64,000 nt of DNA from NCBI RefSeq assembly GCF_027744825.2, contig NC_071347.1:14922501-14986500 (forward strand), read 5' to 3'. The notes under the pieces were generated by a model, which was not told where the DNA came from, made no database searches, and saw nothing but the letters and a program-made list of their open reading frames with translations. A program made the translations under genes and the position numbers. This document shows, piece after piece, positions 57,081 to 64,000 of this stretch. Within the stretch, counting starts at the first letter, position 1, and each line of letters opens with the position of its first letter. The DNA is from Synchiropus splendidus. Lineage: Eukaryota > Chordata > Actinopteri > Syngnathiformes > Callionymidae.

Positions 57081-57761
57081 AAGCCAGTAAGAGGAGTCAA
57101 AATGTAAAAGCGAGAAAGTGCTGAAAAGTAGATGACCCTGTGATGACTCGGTCACCCAGAGGGGTGGCAGCGGCGCTCGCTGTGTGTGTTTCGCTGCAAT
57201 CTGTGGAGCAGATGGCTGCGGTCCTGGGCAGAGAGCTGCAGTCGCCACCGTCGTGAAGTGAGCTGCTCCCTCTGAGCTCCGGCTAATTCCTCTCATGTAG
57301 CCCTCACCGAGTGCTGTGCTCTGAGGGCCACCCTCTGAGCGGGCGCTTCTCACACGCCAGATTAGCCTCACTCATCATCACCACCAGCACACGTACAACT
57401 CATGACTTTGACTCACTCAGATTATTTGCACTCATCAAAAGAGGTATTCCATATCTTTACTTCTTTTTTAATTTTCCTAAGATGAAAGTTTGCATTTATT
57501 TTGTTTACTTTATTATTATTATTATTATTAGTACTATTACTATTAATATTATTTCATTATTATTCTTGTTGTTGTTATTAATGTAGACATGAAAGAAGCC
57601 CTCAAATGTTATTGTTTGACGGGTTTTTAAATGTATTTTTGTTTCATGAAAGCAAATATTTTCTTTAACACAACATTCCACTACTACAATACATTGTTAA
57701 ATATTTGTGTTATGTTATTGTAGTTTGATTTACTGGTTACTGTTACATGCATGCAAAATAT
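57081..57761. other. Mixed then AT-rich sequence
   Basis: GC-richer at 57130-57370 (CGCCACCGTCGTG), then AT-rich with (ATT)n at 57511-57530. Frames here are unsupported. Confidence 0.4.
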
Positions 57762-57945
57762 CTATCTATCTATCTATCATATATATATACATATATATGC
57801 AAAATATTTTTGTATATACATTTATATACTATATATATATTTATATACACACAAATGTATATATATTTATATACATATTTGTGTGGAAATATATATATAT
57901 ATTTAAATACATATATACAAAATATTATAATATTTTCAAGTACAT
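57762..57945. repeat. (TATC)n and AT-rich simple-sequence tract
   Basis: Four TATC units (57761-57778) pass into 160 bases of ATATAT blocks separated by TGCAAAATAT/ACACAAATG words. Three AT blocks with CATATTTGTGTG-like spacers suggest repeated slippage. Frames in this tract code only Ile/Tyr-rich low-complexity sequence. Confidence 0.9.
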
Positions 57946-59097
57946 AGTGCATTGAAAATGTTCATTAAAATGACATGTAGACAATTAAATTCTGCTTCTT
58001 TTTTAGGCTGACATTGTCATGAACCTTTAAAATTACAGTCAAAATTAATAAGCCTCACAAAGCTTAATTCACTGCTATGTCCTTACTGATCTGTAAGCTA
58101 CAGGAGTTGAACATTTCATTCCACAGAATCCAAATGGACGTAGTAAATAAGTCATGCGAAGACTCTCATTTTCCCTCACTCTTCCCCTTAGCCACTGAGG
58201 TTTGAGCGGAGCAGAGGAGGCCATGCCTTGCGAGGTGCAAGTGTCGCTGCCTTTTCCTCGTCTAGCTCCTTATTTTATATCAAGAGTGGCAGCAGGCAGA
58301 GTGACAGACTGCCCCAAGAGAAGACACCTGTCACTGAGGGGAGTGCTGCTAATCTACAAGCCTCATTTTGTTTGAACTCTTTGTCACCTTGCCGTCAAAT
58401 CCTCATCTTCTCAGTCACTGCCAGCTTCCCTCCCCTCCGCCGCGCTGCTGGCTGCTCTTCTTCCAATCTCTCCACAATGTGCAGCCCTTCCACCATCACA
58501 GGACACAAACATATTTCAGCACGTGAGGAGAATGTAATCTTCTTCTCCATCATTCTCCTCATCATAGCTGCATTGGAAAATAGATAGTTGTGATAGACTA
58601 TTAATGGGTTTATTGAGATTGACATGATTTAGAATGTGTAGAACCTCTCATACTGCTGCAGTACAGTTGAGCATTTATATTGAAACATCCAGCTCAATAT
58701 ATAATACTTAATGACTGGCAGTGTATTTTTTGGGTCTATGTTTAAAGGCCTCTCTGTCGTCTCTATGTTTCCCATCACTCACACTAGATATCCATAACAC
58801 ACTGCAACATTTGAAGTCAAGTCAGAGGTAGAATTGTATTTTGTGTTTCTGGTTATGGCCATCTGTGATATCTGCTCTGAAAGTGTGGCATCAATGTTCA
58901 AATGTCAAAATAATTCCAAAACAATTTGCATAAACTAACTAGTAATGTTCATTTATTTACTTATCACCAACAACTTGTATCGATCTGAGGATTTAATGCA
59001 ACTCATTTTAAATGTACAACACTTGAAATACATCAGTGGCTAATGCAGAAATTGGGCTCGCAAATTGTCAGCCCCAGCGCTTCAACATTGCAGGATT
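57946..59097. other. Unique region without a recognised gene
   Basis: A 119-codon plus frame at 58228-58587 overlaps a 76-codon minus frame; neither has a domain. No repeat recognised until 59098. Confidence 0.38.
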
Positions 59098-59345
59098 GTT
59101 TCAGAATCAGAATCAAATTTATTGCCATGGTCAGTGGGGAGCCCACTAACTAGGAAAGTGTTTTGGAATAACGTGCAGTCAAAAAGTAAATAAATGAAAT
59201 AAAATAAAGTAAAATAAAAATAAATAAATAAATAAAATAAAATAAAATAACAACAAGGCTGTTCACGAATTCGACAGTCTGACGGCCGAGGGGAAGAAGT
59301 TGTTCCTGTGACGGGAGGTTCTGGTCTGGATGGACTTTGGTTGGT
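59098..59345 (+). mobile_element. Dispersed repeat copy (second copy of the 55180 family)
   Basis: TTTCAGAATCAGAATCAAATTTATTGCC begins the copy (a typical fish 'CAGAATCAGAA...TTTATTG' start), followed by an AAATA-rich simple middle (59187-59250) and the end with AGTCTGACGGCCGAGGGG and GTTCCTGTGACGGGAGGTTC. Matches 55180-55430 in order and spacing. The simple AAATA middle is shared in style, so it may be part of the element. Confidence 0.65.
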
Positions 59346-59394
59346 TTGGAGACTTGTACTCATGAATGCATGGTGGTAAAACACACATACATAC

Positions 59395-59465
59395 ATATGT
59401 TGCTGGATTTGAACCAGGGAGCGTCTTGCTGCGAGTCCACAACTCCGCGTACAATGTTTTGACCC
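59395..59465 (+). mobile_element. Fish-type repeat tail fragment
   Basis: GCTGGATTTGAACCAGGGAGC followed by GTCTTGCTGCGAGTCCACAAC matches the 'GGGATTCGAACCAGGAACCTTCTTGCTGTGAGGCGAC' end of the repeat seen at 13096-13325. Confidence 0.55.
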
Positions 59466-60211
59466 AACTTATTAAAAAAAACAACACAAACAACTAGCCA
59501 TCTAAACTGAAATACAGTTGGTGTTCTGCAAGGTACGATCCTTGGTCCTCATACTATCATTGCAAACGGTCATGGCGATAACACCACGCTAGCAGATGAT
59601 ATGAACCCTCCACCACTGGCAACTGGCTGATAATTTTAACACTCATTCTTCAGTTCGATGGACAACCGCAACATCTCCTGAATAAATCTGAGGGTGAAGC
59701 ACGTCAGCACGAGACGTGTAAAATGACTGGTCTCCCCCGCGTATGAGACGAGGCGTCCTTGTTCAAATGTTTTTATTTTGGGGACAAAGCCCCATTCATT
59801 CATATTGAGATTTGTCTGCGTTAAATTGATCTGAATAGAAATGCGGTCTGGAGTGGCCGGGTCTCTATGGAACAGCACACTCCACCCCCTGGCCAAATAT
59901 CTATATTGTCCACTTCTACAGACTGTGCTTTGTAATTATAATATAATTCATTATGTCTATGCTGCGTGTGTCACAAAGGGTGAGTCCTCCCTAAAATCCT
60001 CTTGCAATGTTCAAGCTGACCCAACACATTCTTGTTCCCATTTTGAAGGCTGTGGCTTAGAGGGACCCTCTCACACCCCCGTGAACAATAGATTTTCCTA
60101 TTTTGCTTAATAAAGATATCACACTGAAATCTGACAGCTCTCGCCAGCCTCCGCCGCTGGGAAATCAGGGGCGTTATCCCTGCCATCTAAATATGTCTTT
60201 AGATCTAAAAA

Positions 60212-60212
<1 letters not shown>
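59466..60212. other. Unique region without a recognised gene
   Basis: Mixed; 59640-59890 carries an 86-codon minus frame without domain. CTGACAGCTCTCGCCAGCC near 60131 is balanced sequence. No repeat recognised. Confidence 0.38.

Positions 60213-60250
<38 letters not shown>
60213..60250. repeat. (AT)n-(GT)n compound microsatellite
   Basis: Short AT run followed by about 14 GT units and a short TATA end. Confidence 0.95.
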
Positions 60251-60252
<2 letters not shown>

Positions 60253-61254
60253 CAGCTGATGTCAGTTTAGTTGCATTGAAAAACTTCAACGTTATTTGCT
60301 CTGCTCCTTTATCCTCCAGCTGAGGAGGGAAATATAATCCAAACAGTGGTTGAGGCATCAGCCAACTTTTTTTTAAACACCTCCATTGGGTGGAATTATC
60401 TTTTCCAAACACATTTCCTCTGAATGCATCCAAAAAAAATCCCAGTTTCATTTGGACTCCACATGCTGTTTCATTTAATCCCCCTGCTTATTAAAAAAAT
60501 AAGATGCAGCATCTTGGACAATGGAAAGGCCAATCTGCGTGAGGCACAATGGCGAGGTTAAATTGTAGGTGCTGTGTGCGCTGTGTCTGTATTAGGCAGT
60601 ATTCATATTTAAATACATGCATTCCTACCACTGTACGCAGAACAATAAGACAGTGCCTTTTGCTGAGTCTCTCTGTTTATTTAGGTTCGTAAATTCTGAT
60701 GGCAAACATTTTTACGTCCGTCCTTTGGAACAACTGTATTTGTGTGAACGGATTTTTCTATCGTTCCGATTAACTTTACTGGTGTAAATTTTATAACCAA
60801 AGTGCCGTATGAATATTGGTAGAATGTCTAAAGCCAGCATCATCTACATTTTTGCAAAAGCTCCCCTGTTTCAGAACAATTCTGATGCGCAAAAATATTT
60901 GGTTTATGAGTGATGCTTGTTAGCGGTTAGTGGAAACATGGATTCTCCCATGTGATGTAGACCATGTAGTGAGGCCTCAGTGCGGCTTTTTAGAAGGCTT
61001 CAAGTGTGAGAGTTAGACAGTTTAGTGTGGTGAGATTGTTCATAATGAAATGTTTTCACTTTTTTTCCTACTAAACCTATAAAAACAGGATCAAAATAAC
61101 TTGTTCTGGAACAATGTACTCTATTCATTTCCATTAAGACGGAAAACTTACCTTGGTTTGTAAGTGCAAAGTTAGCTTTGAATCTACACATTATGTTCAT
61201 GGGGGTAAAACAAGTGAAACATTGGGAAGGAAAATCTCATTTGGTTTGAATGCA
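60251..61254. other. Unique region, partly element-like
   Basis: 60370-60620 has GAGGCACAATGGCGAGG and AGATGCAGCATCTTGGAC (GATGCAGCATC is a perfect inverted repeat around C). 60660-60800 has AATTCTGATGGCAAAC and GTTCCGATTAAC. Could hold weak regulatory sites; nothing firm. No gene. Confidence 0.35.
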
Positions 61255-61470
61255 GAAAGGTTTATCAATAATCCTGCCTTTCCCATCAGATAGTCGTCCA
61301 CCTTTGCCTATCTTGCCCATCCTCCCTGCTCACGCCTGTCCTCGGCCTGTTGTCATTTATCCATGGACCTCATTGGTTGCCCTATCCTCCTTCTTCCTGG
61401 TGTCTCCAGCTCCAACATTCGCCGTCTTTCTCCACATGTCCGAACCATCTGGCCTCCCGAACTGAAGCAT
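61255..61470 (-). mobile_element. Non-LTR retrotransposon ORF remnant (RT protein C-terminal part)
   Basis: On the minus strand 61463-61391 reads REARWFGHVEKDGECW before frame loss. This fits the EARLRWFGHVxRRD phrase near the end of the reverse transcriptase ORF of fish RTE-like LINEs (consensus recalled, two residues shorter here). Downstream GAGGTCCATGGATAAATG and GGCCGAGGACAGG keep resemblance to the same elements. A 6-bp loss and stops make it inactive. Clade is uncertain. Confidence 0.55.
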
Positions 61471-62189
61471 ACGTCGGCCAAACACTGGGTTTCCCACTGT
61501 GCATTCTACTGCATGTGACTGTAAATGTTAGGAGGTAAGCATGGGACAGTGAGCGTATGGTGGTGGTTTTAGTAGCAGGTCAAAGTCAGTTTTCACTTTC
61601 AGTGTTACGATAAATGTTGTTTTTTTGTCAGTATTTACTGTTGGAAATGTTGTCAAAGGGTGACCGTATTGGATCAGCACTGACAGTACAATCAAACTGA
61701 AATATATGGCAACAAACACAGTTGAGTGTAAAAACTATCATTAATGTTACGCTACATTCTGTAACGTAGAGTGAGCCGGTACGACCAGACCTGTTAAATA
61801 GCTGCCTTGATATTCATTTCTTACTTGGAAAGTTGAGCGAAAGCTTGATGGGCAAACTGATGAGCAGAATACTTTTGAATACATACAAAAAGAGTGGTGA
61901 TTGAACATGAAAAATGAATGTAGAATTGAGACAATTTGACGGGCTTTATTTCAGTTTTAACAGCGCTAGCCTGCTACTATGCTAACCTCACGTTGTTTCA
62001 GTTGAACTCTTTAATTTACATCTATCTTTGTTAAAATAGTTAAAATAGTCATTAGCTATTATGTGACATTTGTAAGGGAATACATGAATCATTTGCATAA
62101 TCATATTTGGACTTCCTAAACTGGAGCTAGCAACATGTAGCCTCATAAAAGATAGCATAAAAGATTGCATCTTCACGCTGTATTTGTAC
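61471..62189. other. AT-rich unique sequence
   Basis: Direct repeat TTAAAATAG twice near 62031-62049 and (ATAAAAGATAGC/ATAAAAGATTGC) near 62147-62169. No gene recognised. Confidence 0.42.
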
Positions 62190-62600
62190 AATCTTGCGAT
62201 ACAATACATATCCCGATATAGGAGTGGCGATACAATACATTGTGATACATCGCGATACTGCAAGTTCAGCAATATATTGTAATAAGAGCCATCATTTTGA
62301 GGGGGGGAAATCAGATAATGCTGTACAATATCATGTGCCTGAAAACAAGTTTATTGTTATGATGTCAGTCGAGTTCTGTTAAATTCCACACTCCAACAGA
62401 GGAATGAATCAACAAAATAACTCCACGGTACATAGAGAAAATATAGCAGCGTACCCAAGCATTTAAGCATTAACTATTGTTGTAGTCAACATACAATTCC
62501 GAGACAATATCACACAATCAATTTCAGCAAAAATATCAATGTGATATTGCACAATCAAGTATCACAATGTTTGATCATGTCAATATTTGCTTAAACCACC
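62190..62600 (+). mobile_element. Dispersed repeat copy B (partner of 35229-35640)
   Basis: CTTGCGATACAATACATATC, CGATATAGGAGTGGCGATAC, GTGATACATCGCGATACTGC and AGCAATATATTGTAATAAG are the standard words of this fish repeat; AGAGCCATCATTTTGAGG follows. It lacks the AAT array that copy A carries at the matching place. The later part (62500-62600) repeats ATCACAAT/ACAATATC words. Confidence 0.6.
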
Positions 62601-62689
62601 AATTCAATGTACGATAATAAAATAGAAACAGAAAGTGTTGATTCAGCGCCACACTTGATAGCATATATAAGGTACATGGTATTTACAAG
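62601..62689. other. Short unique stretch
   Basis: Nothing recognised. Confidence 0.4.
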
Positions 62690-62810
62690 AAGCAAACTAT
62701 CAGCAGTTTAGAGACACCCAGCAACACAGATAAGGATGGACGGAATGCTCCCAACTTAGAACTGAATCAGCCCGGAATCGAACTCACAACCTCCTGCTAG
62801 TCCACTTCTG
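62690..62810 (+). mobile_element. Fish-type repeat tail fragment
   Basis: CAGTTTAGAGACACCCAGCA stands for 'CAATTTAGAGTCACCAAT' and CCCGGAATCGAACTCACAACC with CTCCTGCTAGTCCAC for the 'GATTCGAACCCGGAACCTTCTTGCTGTGAGGCGAC' end of the same family as 13096 and 40056. Confidence 0.5.
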
Positions 62811-63229
62811 AGAAATAAAAAGAAATCTGTCAAATCTGCTGAGATCAACAAGCTGCTATCCCACAGATGGTCAGTTATGCTAGCAACAAAATATCAGTTT
62901 TTGTAATATAATGCATGGCAGCAATTGTCTGACTGTCATGGCGGATGTAAACACTGAAAGTTTAGACAACAACTCAGAGGCAACAAGAAAAAAAATGTAA
63001 ATACAAGAAAGAAAGTAAGTAATAATTTACAGTAATAAAAGAAATGTAACTAAATAATGATTTTATCAACATATTTCAGCCCAGTTGGACCTGTAATTTC
63101 TATTCCTGAGAACCTTTTAAACCTCCTCATGTCTGCCAACATTTTCAAAGCAGCATTTGCCTCTTTCAAACGGTGCAGTCCAGAGGAATCGTCTCTCATC
63201 TGACCACTTCCTCCTCTGAGGAGTCGAGG
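62811..63229. other. AT-rich to mixed unique sequence
   Basis: A-rich near 62988-63050; a 61-codon minus frame at 63050-63235 has no recognised domain. Nothing else. Confidence 0.4.
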
Positions 63230-63590
63230 AAACAAATAATTTCCGCGGCTATATTCCGAGCGCGTCTACGAAGAGCAAGGCATCCTGGGAGTGGGCCGCT
63301 CAGTACAGCATCTTCTGCGAGCGCAAATGGGCCGGCGCACCTATCCAATTAACACCCCGCCTGCCAATCCCTGTCAGGTCACACGCCGACTCCCCTGGCC
63401 GCGCTCTACCTGTCTCCGCCGCCGCCAATCTAGAATTAACGCCACTTTTCACCTGCTCGGGCGGCGGCGGCGTAGATTAGAGCGGTGCTGCGCGGAGATA
63501 TGCCGGGCTCTCCAAATGAGGGCGCCGGGGTTAAGATTTCAAATGCAGCGGGGCTATTGTTTTGCCACTTCTTTAATATTAATTAAACTC
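63230..63590. promoter_or_regulatory. CpG-rich block (CpG-island-like) with GC inverted repeat
   Basis: The most CpG-dense part of the window: TTTCCGCGGCTATATTCCGAGCGCGTC, GGGCCGGCGCACC, CACGCCGACTCCCC, GGCGGCGGCGGCGTAG and GGGCGCCGGGG. CCGCCGCCGCC (63416-63426) is the exact inverse of GGCGGCGGCGG (63460-63470), leaving a 33-base loop. CCAATTAACACC and GAATTAACGCC (TTAAC cores) and TTAATATTAATTAAAC give homeodomain-like sites. It may be a CpG-rich enhancer or the promoter of a gene outside the window; no first exon is evident. A 100-codon plus frame follows from GC content. Confidence 0.5.
63416..63470. repeat. 11-bp perfect GC inverted repeat
   Basis: Arms 63416-63426 (CCGCCGCCGCC) and 63460-63470 (GGCGGCGGCGG) are exactly complementary, spacing 33 bases. 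The right arm extends as a GGC triplet tract. Confidence 0.9.
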
Positions 63591-64000
63591 TGAGGTGAAA
63601 ATGTTCTTTAACAAACTCGCTCTTAATTCCTACACAAGTGATAAGAGATTTTATTTAATGAACACCTCCATCTTTCACCTTCTCACTCCAGCCTGGACCC
63701 CAATAAGACCAATCATCTGCCCGGGCTAAGTAGGTCTTTTTTGCAGCATAAATTCAGACAAATATCTGGAATAGATGGAATACTTTTCAAGATTGAAATA
63801 TTATCAGTTGGGCTTCCGCCTTAATCCTTAATGGGATCTGGAAGGTTTCTCGTACCAGGTCCCAAACAAAGACCTCCCCTTAGTAAGTGCATGGCAATGA
63901 CATTTGCCTCTTATTGGAGAAGGTTTGGTCGATAAATCCCCCGTGAAATTATGTGTAAATTGAAAAACCCCATTTTTAAAATCTCCATAAATAATAGGAA
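63591..64000. promoter_or_regulatory. Candidate conserved non-coding element at right edge
   Basis: Non-repetitive throughout: ACAAGTGATAAGAGATTTTA, CCCAATAAGACCAATC, CAGCATAAATTCAGAC, GCTTCCGCCTTAATCC, TTAATCCTTAATGGGATC and TTATGTGTAAATTG. TAATCC words (OTX/bicoid type) occur near 63822-63832. It continues from the CpG-rich block and probably extends past the window. No alignment was possible. Confidence 0.42.

Noticed and set aside
57707..57955. Ile/Tyr-rich frames on both strands
   Set aside because: Encoded by AT/TATC simple sequence.
1..64000. CRISPR arrays, operons, rRNA or tRNA genes, viral genes
   Set aside because: None seen on either strand; repeats are microsatellites or eukaryotic interspersed elements.

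Overview
Eukaryotic, non-coding DNA, most probably from a teleost fish. The base composition is AT-rich with many CA/GT, AT, AAT and CATC microsatellites. There are several decayed interspersed repeats of kinds widespread in fish genomes: a PIF/Harbinger-type miniature transposon, non-LTR retrotransposon tails, a tRNA-SINE-like piece and 'effective-repeat' tails around a GGGACACCCTGGACAGG core. No operons, prokaryotic genes, CRISPR arrays, rRNA or tRNA genes were seen. Species assignment is inference from repeat style only.

No protein-coding gene can be called with confidence in 64 kb. The open frames on both strands are short, overlap each other, lack splice support or known domains, and many do not begin with ATG. 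The best coding candidate is one 65-base exon-like segment at 37551-37615 (+), with a pyrimidine-rich acceptor and a good donor. If it is real, most of the window is intron of a very large gene; if not, the window is an intergenic gene desert.

The main content appears to be regulatory. Blocks of mixed-composition sequence, dense in homeodomain (TAATTA/TGATTAAT), POU octamer (ATGCAAAT) and SOX-like words, are separated by AT-rich or repeat-rich filler. They lie at about 0.4, 4.7, 5.2, 8.9, 11.8, 13.4, 14.9-15.4, 17.3, 22.0-24.1, 26.5, 28.7, 30.8-31.4, 36.4, 37.8, 38.9, 40.8-41.4, 42.9, 43.9, 47.0-48.0, 48.9-49.3, 50.9, 52.8, 55.8 and 63.2-64.0 kb. This pattern is typical of the regulatory landscape around a vertebrate developmental transcription factor gene, but conservation was not tested. 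The most CpG-rich stretches are 46981-47345 and 63230-63590.

Notable structures are a 211-bp exact-period tandem duplication (49728-50149, 6 differences by eye) that abuts a retrotransposon tail, an intact-ended 450-bp Harbinger-type MITE (14040-14489), two copies of a dispersed repeat of which one carries an expanded AAT microsatellite (35229-35640 and 62190-62600), a canonical G-quadruplex motif (2895-2913), and composite homeodomain/POU site clusters (12048-12064, 17305-17336). I found no evidence of a novel multi-gene system.
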